The position numbers and the translations under genes are program-made. This document shows, in pieces, positions 18,104 through 27,810 of a DNA stretch of 64,000 nucleotides. This stretch comes from Pseudoflavonifractor sp. GTDB lineage: Bacteria > Bacteroidota > Bacteroidia > Bacteroidales > Muribaculaceae. The first letter of the stretch is position 1. Each line of letters opens with the position of its first letter. The stretch lies in assembly GCA_023667145.1 (NCBI GenBank), contig JAMPAQ010000001.1, positions 1,440,856 through 1,504,855 on the forward strand. Reading direction: 5' to 3'. The notes beneath the pieces are model-generated. The model was given only the letters and a program-made list of their open reading frames with translations. It was not told where the DNA came from and searched no databases.

Positions 18104-19456
18104 TCAATAATCCTTGTCAATGGGTGTCACATACAGCTGCGCGTTCTCATAGCGTTCGACTCTCACCTCCGTGTCCCGGTCAATGAATGAGCCGGTCGAC
18201 ACAGCATCGTATGTCGTATTGCCAATCTCGACCTTGCCGGCAGGGCGTAACACAGTCACTGACCGCCCCCGCTGACCCACGAGACGTGAGGGCTGCATGT
18301 CCACACCGATATAGCCTTTGTCGGTCTCAAGCGATTTGTGCAGGGCCATTCTACGGGGGATGAGCTTGTATCCGAATTTCCATGTCAACAGGGCCACGGC
18401 CCCGATGCCGAGCAACAGGCCGCCAAATACGGTGGCAGCTGCGTGCATCACCTCGTTGTCGGTATAGATGTCAAACGAGAAGCTGAATCCGTCGAGCAGT
18501 GCAGCAAATAATCCCGCTATCATCAATGCTATTCCGACTATACCCGCGATGCCGAATCCTGGAATCACGAATATCTCAAGTATCAGCAATACCAGGCCGA
18601 GGAGAAACACCGCAACGACCCACGGGGCTGTCACACCTTCGATGTAGAGCGGCAGAAAGTAGAGTATGGCGGCAATAAGTGCCGCTGCCGATGGAAATCC
18701 CATCCCCGGCGATTGCAACTCAAAATATATTCCACCGATTATTATCATTATAAGGATGGCCTGTACGGCGGGATTTGTGAAAAAACCGATGAGCAGGTCC
18801 CAGAAACTGTTCTCACGTGTGGTTATCGTGTAGTTGTCGATATGGAGTCTGTCTCGCAGTATGTTGTCAATGTCAGTGGCATTGCCGTTGCTGAACCCAT
18901 GCTGCCGTGCCTCCGACGAGGTGAAGGTCAGCACCCTTGTAGAGTCGATGATGCCCGGGATCTCCACGCGGGAATCTACCATCGCCTCGGCTATCATAGG
19001 GTCTCGGCCTGTCGCCTGCGCCGTAGACCTCATCATGGCTCTCATGTAGCTCTGATACTTGTCGGGCATCTGACGGCCATCCCCCCCGACGACTGTGGCG
19101 GCTCCTATCGAGCCACCGTCGCGCATGTATATGCTGTCACACGCGATTGAGATCAGTGCTCCCGCTGAGGCGGCGTTATTGTCGATAAAGGCTATGACCG
19201 GCTTGGGGTAGTTGAGCAGGGCGGTGCGTATGGAGTCGGCGTATACCACAGCACCACCGTAGGTGTTGAGGTGTATGAGCAGGATATCGGTATCCAGTTC
19301 CCGAGCCTCACGGCAACCTTGCTGCACCGTGCGCCATGTCGTAGAGCCAATCTCGTCATCGACAGGTATGACGTATACCTGCTTGGCCTTTGCGGTCGCG
19401 ATGACCGGGACAAGGATGAGTGTAAGGATAAGCAATATATGTCTTGCAATTTTCAT
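18104..19456 (-). CDS. NfeD-family membrane-bound serine protease (ClpP class)
   Basis: 450-residue membrane protease with a signal-anchor (1-23), then an extracytoplasmic ClpP/SppA-like domain with nucleophile Ser97 in NNAASAGA and probable general base Lys133. Four to five TM helices follow between about 220 and 350, and a C-terminal OB-fold NfeD domain at about 385-450 (GRSVTVLRPAGKVEIG). This is the long NfeD architecture (protease + TM + OB); homologues cleave stomatin-like partners, none of which is encoded next door. Its ATG overlaps the preceding gene's stop by 4 bp (ATGA), indicating coupling. Confidence 0.92.
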   Translation of the reverse strand: MKIARHILLILTLILVPVIATAKAKQVYVIPVDDEIGSTTWRTVQQGCREARELDTDILLIHLNTYGGAVVYADSIRTALLNYPKPVIAFIDNNAASAGALISIACDSIYMRDGGSIGAATVVGGDGRQMPDKYQSYMRAMMRSTAQATGRDPMIAEAMVDSRVEIPGIIDSTRVLTFTSSEARQHGFSNGNATDIDNILRDRLHIDNYTITTRENSFWDLLIGFFTNPAVQAILIMIIIGGIYFELQSPGMGFPSAAALIAAILYFLPLYIEGVTAPWVVAVFLLGLVLLILEIFVIPGFGIAGIVGIALMIAGLFAALLDGFSFSFDIYTDNEVMHAAATVFGGLLLGIGAVALLTWKFGYKLIPRRMALHKSLETDKGYIGVDMQPSRLVGQRGRSVTVLRPAGKVEIGNTTYDAVSTGSFIDRDTEVRVERYENAQLYVTPIDKDY

Positions 19457-20547
19457 GATTCCGTTTGTTTATTGGGATGTAAATCTTTTGTCTTATGTCT
19501 GTTGGCACGCATCGCCATGCTGCGTTTGAGCCATCCGGGGAGTATGCAGACCCCGATGATGAGATAGATATAATAGGAAATTATGCGCCAGAACAAGGCT
19601 ATTATCAAGGCTACGCTTTTCCCTCCCTCACGTAGCAAGTCACCGTAGTATTCGGTAAACAACCACTCGCTGACACCGCTGCCGCCGGGGGTGGGGCATA
19701 CCATGAGTACTACCCATACGACAAACTGCCGCCCGAATACCACGAGTTGGTTGGCGTATGGGGCAAAGCCAAGAAACAGCGCGTTGACAACGAGGTATCT
19801 TGACATCCATGACAAGGCTGTGGCACAGAAGGCGCGGACCCACCACCGGGCATTACGGTGGCGCAGATCGACAGATGTCGCCACCATGTTTTGTCCGAGT
19901 GACGATATGCGTGACTGCCAGCGTCTCATCAACCTTAATCCCGACAACCAATAGAGCGCACGGGACACTCCTTGTGGCTTGACAAATATCCCTACAAACA
20001 AGATGAGAGTCCACAAGGCTATGACACCGTATACAATCCAGAATGTCACCGATATGCCAGAGGCAAATATGGTGTGGGGCGAGAAGTCAAACAGCTCGCG
20101 ATAGGGTATCAGGGCCACTATGAGGGGGCATGTTATCACAAAAAACAATTCGTCGAGAAACAATGTCGTCATCATAAGTGTGGTAGCCCGTCCCATGGCG
20201 ATGCCCTCGGTGTGCATGAACAGCATCCCGAGCACACTGCCTCCCACCGCCGAAGGGGTTATGGCCGAGGTAAACTCACACAGGAAGTTGACACGTATAG
20301 CCTGTCTCCACGACAGCTGCCGGTCAGTTATGATTCTGAATCGCCATGTCAGGCCAAAATCACGTCCGGCCATGAATACCCATGCCAACGCTATACATGA
20401 TATAAGGTGGGGCGTAAACTCTATCAGACTCCATGTCCTTGGATCGTACTCCTTGGCAAACATCCAGACGACCACGGCAAGTCCGATAAGCACCGGGGCT
20501 ATGATTTGTATCGTCTTTACCGGGTAACCGTTCTTTTTTGGAGCCAT
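19453..20547 (-). CDS. lysylphosphatidylglycerol synthase-like/flippase TM protein
   Basis: 364-residue polytopic membrane protein with about 8 TM helices and no soluble domain, resembling the integral-membrane flippase half of MprF (AglD/UPF0104 group). Recognisable features are the G-G-S-V-L-G-M-L-F segment near 100 and CPTPGGSGVSEWLF near 280, the family's P-x-P-G-G-x-G signature. Homologues move lipid-linked substrates; the substrate here is unknown, but proximity to kdsB suggests an envelope role. First gene of the leftward cluster, with its own promoter at 20567-20598. Confidence 0.85.
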   Translation of the reverse strand: MAPKKNGYPVKTIQIIAPVLIGLAVVVWMFAKEYDPRTWSLIEFTPHLISCIALAWVFMAGRDFGLTWRFRIITDRQLSWRQAIRVNFLCEFTSAITPSAVGGSVLGMLFMHTEGIAMGRATTLMMTTLFLDELFFVITCPLIVALIPYRELFDFSPHTIFASGISVTFWIVYGVIALWTLILFVGIFVKPQGVSRALYWLSGLRLMRRWQSRISSLGQNMVATSVDLRHRNARWWVRAFCATALSWMSRYLVVNALFLGFAPYANQLVVFGRQFVVWVVLMVCPTPGGSGVSEWLFTEYYGDLLREGGKSVALIIALFWRIISYYIYLIIGVCILPGWLKRSMAMRANRHKTKDLHPNKQTES

Positions 20548-20566
20548 GACACGCGGGTTGTTTATG

Positions 20567-20598
20567 CAAAGATAACCCTTTTGGCCGTACTTTGCAAA
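20567..20598 (-). promoter_or_regulatory. promoter of flippase-nfeD-kdsB-M16 cluster
   Basis: On the minus strand TTTG (20598-20595), 20-bp spacer, TATCTTTG (20574-20567), both perfect to the Bacteroidetes consensus. Predicted start near 20560, a 12-13 nt leader. Confidence 0.75.
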
Positions 20599-20623
20599 GA
20601 TGTGTCACGGCATGACCGCCGCG

Positions 20624-21223
20624 TCAGTTCATTTTGGGATCCTGAGGGTGATACAGCCAGCCACGGTAGGGCGAACCCATCGTGCGTACTTGCCGATGCC
20701 AGTAACGGTTTTCCGAGCCGGTCAGCAGAGTGTCCGTATCGCCTACCGTGGTTACCGCCCACACGTGTCGTCTGATCTCCCCCTCAAGCTGTCCGGCTTC
20801 CCATCCGCTGTAGCCCATGCAGAAACGCACCTTGCCGTCAATTGGATAGCCGCTGTTAACATAGTCGATTATTGTCGCAAAATCACCTCCCACATAGAGG
20901 TCATCGGTCACATGACGTGACTCGGGCACTATGTCTCCGAGCGTATGGATGCAATAAAGATGGTCGCTCGACATCGGGCCGCCACAGAATACCGGGATGT
21001 CTCTGTCAACGGTCACATCACCCACAAGGTCGTTTAATGAGTAGTGGGTAAGTTTGTTTAACGCAAGCCCCATGGCTGTCCCTCCCGGTGCATAGTCCAC
21101 AAGACAGATGACAGCGTGGTTGAAATAGTTTTCCCGCAGGAAAGGCTCGGCCACGAGGAGTGCTCCCTCATATGGCGGGGACGATTGTACCTTGATGTCA
21201 AATATAAAAGAATGTCCGCTCAT
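20624..21223 (-). CDS. YqgE/AlgH family protein (UPF0301)
   Basis: 199-residue single-domain protein of the AlgH family. Diagnostic stretches are G-A-L-L-V-A-E-P-F (about 20-28), H-A-V-I-C-L-V-D-Y, G-M-A-L-N-K-L, F-C-G-G-P-M and R-F-C-M-G-Y-S-G-W-E-A-G-Q-L-E-G-E-I. The biochemical role is unsettled; AlgH was first linked to alginate regulation in Pseudomonas. ATG at 21223. Monocistronic by position: 76 bp before the next gene's start and 184 bp after ktrA, a gap that is AT-rich with TATATTTG on the minus strand at 21330-21323 as a possible -7 element. Confidence 0.9.
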   Translation of the reverse strand: MSGHSFIFDIKVQSSPPYEGALLVAEPFLRENYFNHAVICLVDYAPGGTAMGLALNKLTHYSLNDLVGDVTVDRDIPVFCGGPMSSDHLYCIHTLGDIVPESRHVTDDLYVGGDFATIIDYVNSGYPIDGKVRFCMGYSGWEAGQLEGEIRRHVWAVTTVGDTDTLLTGSENRYWHRQVRTMGSPYRGWLYHPQDPKMN

Positions 21224-21407
21224 GCCGTGATAATGGTGGTTGTGTCAAGTATGGTTTGTAATGATTGATTCTTATATATTAGGTGGATTATTTTGTATTT
21301 GACGAAAATAGTAATAAATATTCAAATATACAAAATTCAAAATGTTAAATATTTGGACGCGGACATGACAATATCACATCATAAACAACTACTATGGTAT
21401 GATATTG

Positions 21408-22097
21408 TCAGTTTATGCGCTTGAACATGTCGCGATATGATTTTTGAGTGCCAAAGCATGTCCACACATCATCCTCCAGTATGCGCAGTCCGGCCTCTGA
21501 GATGTCTATCAGTTTAGGAACATTGTGCTTTATGCCGACAGCGTTGCGGGCAGGGGACGGACGGCTGACGGCTATCAGCCGTAGTCCGAAATCCTTGGCT
21601 ATGTCAAGGTCCTCATATTTGATTCCCGCATAGTATGCCGGAGCCTTGAATTTGAGGATATAGTTGTCATCATCGACTTGTAATGAATCGACCCGGTTAC
21701 CAAGTTCCATCTCATTGACGAGGTCCTTGGCCGCCCGTTGTTCGGGAGTAAGTATCCTGTCTATGTCAAATCCCTGCAAGATTGACTCATGGAGCTTGTC
21801 TATCGCCCGGGCATAGATGTGCTTTATCCCTGCCTTCTTGAGTAGTGCCACGGTCTTCACGCTTGCGCCAAAGTTCTCGCCTATTGCCACAATCACCGCG
21901 TCGACATTCTTCAGCGGCAATACACCGAGGGCAGTCTCGTCGGTAGCGTCTATTATATAGGCTGTGGAGATGTAATCTTTTATTGATTCGACAAGCGAGG
22001 CGTTATGATCGGCTCCGATTACCTCGTGACCGAGGTCGGTAAGGTCGGTGGCAAGATTGGCTCCATATATTCCAAGTCCGATTATAAGGTATCTCAT
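21408..22097 (-). CDS. ktrA: TrkA/KtrA-type potassium uptake regulatory subunit
   Basis: 229-residue cytoplasmic RCK protein gating a K+ channel. The TrkA_N Rossmann domain starts at once (YLIIGLGIYGANLATDL, GxGxxG) with an acidic residue ending beta-2 (GADHN); the TrkA_C domain covers about 135-220. A single RCK unit is the KtrA form, not the double TrkA. It starts 14 bp after the channel gene on the same strand, so they are one operon. Confidence 0.92.
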   Translation of the reverse strand: MRYLIIGLGIYGANLATDLTDLGHEVIGADHNASLVESIKDYISTAYIIDATDETALGVLPLKNVDAVIVAIGENFGASVKTVALLKKAGIKHIYARAIDKLHESILQGFDIDRILTPEQRAAKDLVNEMELGNRVDSLQVDDDNYILKFKAPAYYAGIKYEDLDIAKDFGLRLIAVSRPSPARNAVGIKHNVPKLIDISEAGLRILEDDVWTCFGTQKSYRDMFKRIN

Positions 22098-22111
22098 ATA
22101 TGTATATTGTA

Positions 22112-23977
22112 TTAGTTGATGATTATATTCTCACTGGGGAATACCGGCTGCTCCTCACGCGCCTTACCGGCAAGTCCCATGAACAGCGATATTATGCCTA
22201 CGCGGCCAATAAACATCGCCACACAACATACGGCCTTGGCGGCGGGTCCGAGAGCGGCGGTTATGCCAAGCGACGAGCCTACGGTAAACAAAGCCGATGC
22301 TGACTCAAACAGCACGGCTTTGGCCGATAAGTCAGGCTCAAGGAACAGCAGTATCAGCGACAACACCGTGTATGCGAGAATGGAGGTCGCCACTACGGCA
22401 TTGGCACGCCTTATCGAGCCGGGAGATACGGCCCGGTTAAATATGTTGACGCTGCGGCGACCCTTTATGATTGCCTGAAGATTGAGCCAGATGGCCGCGA
22501 AGGTGTTGACCTTGATGCCTCCCGCCGTCGACTGTGATCCTCCCCCAATCCACATGAGAAACAGGATGAACACTAAGGTGACATTAAGGAAATCAGCCGG
22601 ATTGAGGGACGAGAAGCCCACACTTCTCGGCGCTATGGAGTTAAACAGTGATTGGGCAAGTTTCTTGGGGAGGCTCATGCCCCAGAGTGTGTTGTTGTAT
22701 TCAAGGCAGAAGAAAAGCACCACACTCACCACAAGTATGATTATGGAGGCGTATAGCACGATTTTTGTGTTCATGTCGTACAGGTGAACCCTCCTTGGCT
22801 CGGGCTTGTGGTGTCTCAGGCGGTTCCATGCGCGCCTGACGTGCTGGCACACGGCATCGCGGAAGTTGACCAATATTGGAAATCCGATACCACCTGCTAT
22901 CACGATGATGCTCACCACAACATATATCCATTGGTTGCCATAGAAAAGCAGAGGATTGGACAGCCCGCCCGGAAAGGTGGAGAACCCGGCGTTGCAGAAT
23001 GATGATACGGAGTGGAATGCGGCAAATATCATCTCGTCACCGAAGCTCAGTCCGAGGGTGCCATGAATGCTCAGCAGGATGAACAGCGCCCCCACGGCCT
23101 CAACAAACAGGGTAAAACCGAATATGTACAGCAATGTGGGCAACAGTGAGTTGATGGTCTTGGAGTATATCATATCCTTGACCATGAGCTGGGAGTATAT
23201 GGAGGTGTTGCCACTGAAAAACAGTGCGAAAAAGCTCGTGAATGTCATCACACCGAGTCCCCCTGCTTGAATGAGTAATCCGAGTATCAGCCAGCCGAAC
23301 GGGGTGAATACCGTAGCCACGTCAACCGGAGTCAGGCCGCAAATGCACACGGCGCTTGTCGATACATACAGCGAGTCGATATAGCTTATGCCTCCTATGG
23401 TACACTTGGGCAGCATCAACAGCAGGGAGCCGACAAGTATGAGAAACAGGAAACTTGTCGAGAGCATGAGCGAGGGGTTGGTGCGTTTCCCGATCACCTT
23501 TATGATGTCATAGCTGATCGACACGGTGGCGTATGCCAGCACGACCGAATAGAGCACATAGTTGTTGTACATCACCGTCTTGAGCCATGGAATCCATGGC
23601 CTGACCGGCTCGGGATATATCACAGCCAGTGTCATGACGAGTACCGATATATCGACAATCCATTTTATCGGCCGGGAGTTGCGCACTGTCTCCTTGAGGT
23701 TGAGGACAATGTTGAAGGATACGTTAAACGCGAACACACATAGTATGACCCTCATCCACCGATGTATTGAGCAGAGCATTGCCGTCGTGTGCTCAAATCC
23801 CACGGCCACCACAGCGAGCATGATGGCGGCGAGTGACAGTATAAGCGTGACGACCGATAACGTAGCGCTGATACCTCTCACAGCCCACATGAAGTGCATG
23901 TTAAACCGTCTGAATCCCATCAGGGTCATACGGAATCCGTAGCTGATTTCTTGAAATAACTTTTTTACAGGAGACAT
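22112..23977 (-). CDS. TrkH/KtrB-type potassium channel subunit with N-terminal membrane extension
   Basis: K+ translocating membrane subunit. I place the start at ATG 23977 (MSPVKKLFQEISYGF), giving 621 residues; the frame is open to 24193, but that would run under ligA. The C-terminal 440 residues carry the four M1-P-M2 repeats of the TrkH family (e.g. VSTSAVCICGLTPVD, SVSSFCNAGFSTFPG, GGSQSTAGGIKVNTFA). Before them come about 170 residues with roughly five extra TM helices absent from Bacillus KtrB; this extension is common in Bacteroidetes homologues. Operon with ktrA, divergent from ligA. Confidence 0.9.
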   Translation of the reverse strand: MSPVKKLFQEISYGFRMTLMGFRRFNMHFMWAVRGISATLSVVTLILSLAAIMLAVVAVGFEHTTAMLCSIHRWMRVILCVFAFNVSFNIVLNLKETVRNSRPIKWIVDISVLVMTLAVIYPEPVRPWIPWLKTVMYNNYVLYSVVLAYATVSISYDIIKVIGKRTNPSLMLSTSFLFLILVGSLLLMLPKCTIGGISYIDSLYVSTSAVCICGLTPVDVATVFTPFGWLILGLLIQAGGLGVMTFTSFFALFFSGNTSIYSQLMVKDMIYSKTINSLLPTLLYIFGFTLFVEAVGALFILLSIHGTLGLSFGDEMIFAAFHSVSSFCNAGFSTFPGGLSNPLLFYGNQWIYVVVSIIVIAGGIGFPILVNFRDAVCQHVRRAWNRLRHHKPEPRRVHLYDMNTKIVLYASIIILVVSVVLFFCLEYNNTLWGMSLPKKLAQSLFNSIAPRSVGFSSLNPADFLNVTLVFILFLMWIGGGSQSTAGGIKVNTFAAIWLNLQAIIKGRRSVNIFNRAVSPGSIRRANAVVATSILAYTVLSLILLFLEPDLSAKAVLFESASALFTVGSSLGITAALGPAAKAVCCVAMFIGRVGIISLFMGLAGKAREEQPVFPSENIIIN

Positions 23978-24091
23978 CAGGGCTGTAGTTTGAATGTCAC
24001 CGTTAACGTGCGGTATACTTATATATAACGGACGAGCGATGAATAGTTCTATCAAAAGTAACGAAAAATCTGTATATCGTCTAAAAGTGTT

Positions 24092-24099
24092 TATCTTTG
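24092..24099 (+). promoter_or_regulatory. ligA promoter -7 element
   Basis: TATCTTTG, perfect TAnnTTTG, 31 bp before the ligA ATG; the expected -33 position reads TCTG. It lies in the 153-bp divergent region shared with the potassium operon. Confidence 0.55.
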
Positions 24100-24130
24100 C
24101 GTATGTAATTTCTGAAACTGACAATTGGTA

Positions 24131-26149
24131 ATGGAGACCGTTGACCCGATTAAAGACCGCATCGAGCGGCTGCGTGACGACATCAACCGTCATAACTATA
24201 ATTATTATGTGCTGTCTGAGCCTGAGATCTCAGACTACGACTTTGATATGATGATGAAGGAACTGGAGGCTCTCGAAAAGGAGTATCCCCGGTTTGACGA
24301 CCCATATTCTCCGACCCATCGCGTCGGCAGCGACATCAACAAGTCGTTCACACAGGTGCGCCACATACATCCGATGTTGTCGCTTGGCAATACCTACACG
24401 GTCGATGAGGTCGATGAGTGGGCGCGTCGTGTGCGGGACGGGCTGATGGGCGAGCCGTTCAAAATAGTTGGAGAGCTTAAATATGACGGGACATCAATCT
24501 CGCTCATCTATGAGGATGGACGGTTGGTGAGAGCCGTCACCCGAGGTGACGGGGAGAGGGGAGATGATGTTACGGCCAATGTCATGACCATTAAGAGCAT
24601 ACCTCTGGTGTTGAAAGGGAGCGGTTGGCCGGCGCAGTTTGAAATGCGTGGGGAGATACTGCTGCCATGGATGGCGTTTGACCGCCTTAACGCCGAGCGT
24701 GAGTTTAACGAGGAGCCACTGTTTGCCAACCCGCGCAATGCCGCCTCCGGGACGCTAAAGATGCAGAACTCTGCCGAGGTGGCCCGCCGCGGACTCGACG
24801 CGTACCTCTACTATATGATAGGGGACAACCTGCCGTTTGACAACCACTATGACAACATGATGGCCGCGAGGGAATGGGGATTCAAGGTCGCTCCACACAT
24901 CACGTTGCTCGACTCGCTCGATGACATAGATTCTTTCATCGCCAAGTGGGATGTGGAGCGCAGAAACCTGCCAGTGGCTACCGACGGACTTGTGTTCAAG
25001 GTCAATAACCTGCGTCAGCAGCTCAATCTCGGATATACGGCCAAGTCGCCGAGATGGGCAATCGCTTACAAGTTTCAAGCCGAGCGTGCCCTCACTCGGT
25101 TACGGTTTGTGTCTTACGAGGTGGGGCGTACCGGGGTGATAACCCCTGTGGCCAATCTTGACCCTGTACTGCTGTCGGGAACGATTGTGAAGCGTGCGTC
25201 GCTGCATAACGAGGATATAATACGTCAACTTGGCATACATGAGCATGACATGCTCTATGTCGAGAAGGGTGGGGAGATTATTCCCAAGATTACCGGGGTT
25301 GATGAGGCGGCACGTGAGCCGTCGGCATCTCCGATATCATTTGTGAAAGAGTGTCCTGCTTGCGGTACACCTCTTGTCAGGGTTGAGGGAGAGGCGGCAT
25401 GGATATGTCCCAATAAATACGGATGCCCACCTCAGATTGTGGGACGCATAGAGCATTATGTAGGGCGCCGCATGATGAATATCGATGGCATAGGGGAGGA
25501 GACCTCGCAAGTAATGTATGATGCCGGACTCGTCAGAAATATTGCCGACCTGTATGACCTTGAACCCGGACAGTTGATGGCTCTCGACAGGTTTGCCCAA
25601 AAGAGCGCCGAGCGCATCATGCAGGGTATCGAGGACTCCAAGTCCGTCCCGTTTGAGAGGGTCGTCTATGCACTCTCCATACCATACGTCGGGGAGACCG
25701 TCGCAAAAAAACTGGCCCGGAGCCTTGGCGACATGGACTCCCTGATGAATGCCGGAGTCGAGGCATTGACAGCTATTGACGACATCGGCCCGCGTATAGC
25801 CGAGAGCATACAGGAATATTTTGCCGACGAGCGCAACCGTGCTGTCATAGCACGGTTGAGGAATGCCGGGGTTCAGATGGCGGTGCCTCATGACGACAGC
25901 GTCGTGAGAAGCGATGCGCTCGCAGGGAAGACTATCGTCATAAGCGGCACATTCAGCCGTCACTCACGCGATGAGTATAAGGACCTTATCGAACGTCATG
26001 GAGGAAAGAACTCCGGCTCGATCTCCAAGAAGACCGACTTTGTCTTTGCCGGGGAGAATATGGGGCCGGCAAAACTTGAGAAAGCTCAGAAACTCGGTGT
26101 GCCCATCATAGGGGAGGAGGAGTTTCTCAATATGATAGGAGAGGATTGA
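24131..26149 (+). CDS. ligA: NAD-dependent DNA ligase
   Basis: Seals nicks in Okazaki fragments and repair patches using NAD+. 672 residues from ATG 24131 (an upstream TTG at 24125 is less likely). Domain order is complete: Ia with NAD-binding Y's (HNYNYYVL), the adenylation domain with nucleophile Lys117 in ELKYDG, an OB fold, a Cys4 zinc finger (CPACGTPL ... WICPNKYGC, about 410-435), helix-hairpin-helix repeats (about 450-580) and a C-terminal BRCT domain (about 595-672, [17 protein letters not shown]). Length matches the family. Confidence 0.97.
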   Translation: METVDPIKDRIERLRDDINRHNYNYYVLSEPEISDYDFDMMMKELEALEKEYPRFDDPYSPTHRVGSDINKSFTQVRHIHPMLSLGNTYTVDEVDEWARRVRDGLMGEPFKIVGELKYDGTSISLIYEDGRLVRAVTRGDGERGDDVTANVMTIKSIPLVLKGSGWPAQFEMRGEILLPWMAFDRLNAEREFNEEPLFANPRNAASGTLKMQNSAEVARRGLDAYLYYMIGDNLPFDNHYDNMMAAREWGFKVAPHITLLDSLDDIDSFIAKWDVERRNLPVATDGLVFKVNNLRQQLNLGYTAKSPRWAIAYKFQAERALTRLRFVSYEVGRTGVITPVANLDPVLLSGTIVKRASLHNEDIIRQLGIHEHDMLYVEKGGEIIPKITGVDEAAREPSASPISFVKECPACGTPLVRVEGEAAWICPNKYGCPPQIVGRIEHYVGRRMMNIDGIGEETSQVMYDAGLVRNIADLYDLEPGQLMALDRFAQKSAERIMQGIEDSKSVPFERVVYALSIPYVGETVAKKLARSLGDMDSLMNAGVEALTAIDDIGPRIAESIQEYFADERNRAVIARLRNAGVQMAVPHDDSVVRSDALAGKTIVISGTFSRHSRDEYKDLIERHGGKNSGSISKKTDFVFAGENMGPAKLEKAQKLGVPIIGEEEFLNMIGED

Positions 26150-26160
26150 TTTATTTTTCT

Positions 26161-26168
26161 TACCTTTG
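26161..26168 (+). promoter_or_regulatory. -7 element before outer membrane protein
   Basis: TACCTTTG beginning 12 bp after the ligA stop and 33 bp before the next ATG; no clear -33 box. Confidence 0.45.
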
Positions 26169-26201
26169 TTCCACAATGTTTAACTTTTTAACCATAATAT
26201 T

Positions 26202-26843
26202 ATGTTGAAATCGTTACGTCGAGCCGCCCTTGTGCTGGCTTTGGCTGTTGCTGCGGCGCTCCCTGCATCGGCTCAGTTCCATTTTGGTGTAAAGCTCGGT
26301 ACTGAGGTCACGAGCCTCAAATTTAACAAGGGGGTGTTTGACCCGAGTAACCGTGCCGGGTTTACCGGCGGTGTGATGGCCGAGATTATGATACCGCTCA
26401 CCAATGTAGGGTTTGATGCCTCGGTGATGTATGTGCATCGTACATCTACCTTTGAGACGGAAAATATCCCTGCCAATGAGCCCAATAGTTCCACGATGGT
26501 CGAGTCAAAGATTGGTGGTGACTATATCGAGATACCCATCAATTTCAAGTGGAAAATCGGTATTCCCGTGGTGGGTAAGTTTGTCGCTCCCTACCTGTTT
26601 ACCGGTCCGAGTTTCTCATTCCTGACGAGCAAGAAGGCTATCAGCGATGCCTACAGGAACAAGAAATTTGACTCTGCCTGGAATTTCGGTATCGGTCTTG
26701 AGTTGCTCAGCAAGGTGCAGATTGGTGCAAGCTACGGACTCGGCATGTCGGACGCGTTTGAGACAATCGGTGTCGTGGACGAGTCTGTAAAGATTAACGG
26801 CAAGAATAATTACTGGACTATAACAGCCGCCTTCCTTTTTTGA
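26202..26843 (+). CDS. outer membrane beta-barrel protein (porin/PorT-like family)
   Basis: 213-residue exported protein. The signal peptide 1-25 ends L-P-A-S-A-Q. The rest alternates hydrophobic and polar residues in strands beginning F-H-F-G-V-K-L-G-T-E and ending with an aromatic (N-Y-W-T-I-T-A-A-F-L-F), the standard Bacteroidetes outer-membrane beta-barrel layout of about 8 strands. Function unknown. Ends in a strong terminator at 26868. Confidence 0.85.
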   Translation: MLKSLRRAALVLALAVAAALPASAQFHFGVKLGTEVTSLKFNKGVFDPSNRAGFTGGVMAEIMIPLTNVGFDASVMYVHRTSTFETENIPANEPNSSTMVESKIGGDYIEIPINFKWKIGIPVVGKFVAPYLFTGPSFSFLTSKKAISDAYRNKKFDSAWNFGIGLELLSKVQIGASYGLGMSDAFETIGVVDESVKINGKNNYWTITAAFLF

Positions 26844-26867
26844 TAAGGATAGCGCGGGACTTATTGA

Positions 26868-26903
26868 CCGGGGTCGCCCATATCGGGTGGCCCCGGCTTT
26901 TTA
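26868..26903 (+). terminator. terminator after outer membrane protein
   Basis: CCGGGGTCGCCC pairs with GGGTGGCCCCGG over 12 bp with two G-U wobbles, loop ATATC, then CTTTTTA. Confidence 0.85.
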
Positions 26904-27027
26904 TGGCCCGATGTAACGGTGTGTTTCCGCTCGATTAAAAGTAGGGTTAGTGACAAACAAAAAATATTAATATATTGTTATGTAGGTATAAAACGAAAAT
27001 ATAATTAACGACTAAATTATTTATATT

Positions 27028-27582
27028 ATGAAACTGAGTATTGATTATTGGGGACAGTCCAAGTATTGGTGGATAGTCCTCGCAGTAGGTATCTTGATGG
27101 TGATTTGCGGGTTTGCCTATTGGTTCTGGCCGATGGCCGGTTATGCAATCGCATCGCAGATATTCGGATGGTTGCTCGTTTTGGCTGGTGTGGTCCAGCT
27201 GTTGGTCGCATCGGGCGAGAACCGGCCTCGTGGATGGGGTTGGTGGATTGCCGGAGGTGTGATTGACATGTTCGTGGGATTCATGCTCGTGCGCAGTATT
27301 ATATTGTCAGAGGTCGTGTTCCCATACTTCCTTGCCATTGTCTTCATATTCTGGGGCATAAGCGCCATTATCGACTCTTGTCAGGTAAGCGGCAAGCAGC
27401 GTTACTGGTGGCTCTACCTCATCAATGGTATCCTGCTGATGATCATCGGTTTCTTCTTCCTTGAGGCCGGATGGGTACAGGATATGATGCTTGTAAGTTT
27501 CCTTACCTCAATCGCCTTTATTTACTGGGGTATCTCCATCGCGATGGTATCCTACAATCTTAAGCCGATTGAAAAGGAATAA
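27028..27582 (+). CDS. DUF308/HdeD-like membrane protein
   Basis: 184 residues with six TM helices in three hairpins, each with W/G-rich ends (YWFWPMAGY, WGWWIAGGVIDMFVG, RYWWLYLINGIL). This is the three-fold DUF308 repeat also found in HdeD of E. coli, where it is associated with acid stress at the membrane; that role is not shown here. The 184-bp upstream region is AT-rich with no consensus promoter. Confidence 0.85.
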   Translation: MKLSIDYWGQSKYWWIVLAVGILMVICGFAYWFWPMAGYAIASQIFGWLLVLAGVVQLLVASGENRPRGWGWWIAGGVIDMFVGFMLVRSIILSEVVFPYFLAIVFIFWGISAIIDSCQVSGKQRYWWLYLINGILLMIIGFFFLEAGWVQDMMLVSFLTSIAFIYWGISIAMVSYNLKPIEKE

Positions 27583-27603
27583 GGTCTTGACAGATAGATA
27601 AAG

Positions 27604-27641
27604 TGACGGCGTCCGGCTTAGTTGATGAGCGGACGCCGTCA
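27604..27641 (+). terminator. hairpin after DUF308 gene
   Basis: TGACGGCGTCCG pairs perfectly with CGGACGCCGTCA around a 14-nt loop, 22 bp after the stop. No T-run follows. Confidence 0.55.
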
Positions 27642-27722
27642 TCATATCATGGCATAGACATCTGTTTGACTACGTAGAATTGTTAATATTCCGATAATCG
27701 GAGAGATATTCATTTTTTTCCG

Positions 27723-27730
27723 TATTTTTG
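27723..27730 (+). promoter_or_regulatory. -7 element of 27.8-30.6 kb operon
   Basis: TATTTTTG (TAnnTTTG) 81 bp upstream of the ATG at 27811; the leader has no obvious hairpin. Confidence 0.4.
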
Positions 27731-27810
27731 TAAAATGATGGGGTAGTCCGATTAAACGGATACTACCTGAAGATGTCAAATAGGGCAGATAATGATTAAA
27801 CGATAAGAAT

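Noticed and set aside
24131-24193. Extension of the potassium channel gene start to 24193, overlapping ligA
   Set aside because: It would overlap the ligA start and cover its promoter. The ATG at 23977 begins a normal cytoplasmic N-terminus, and the added residues show no conservation pattern.
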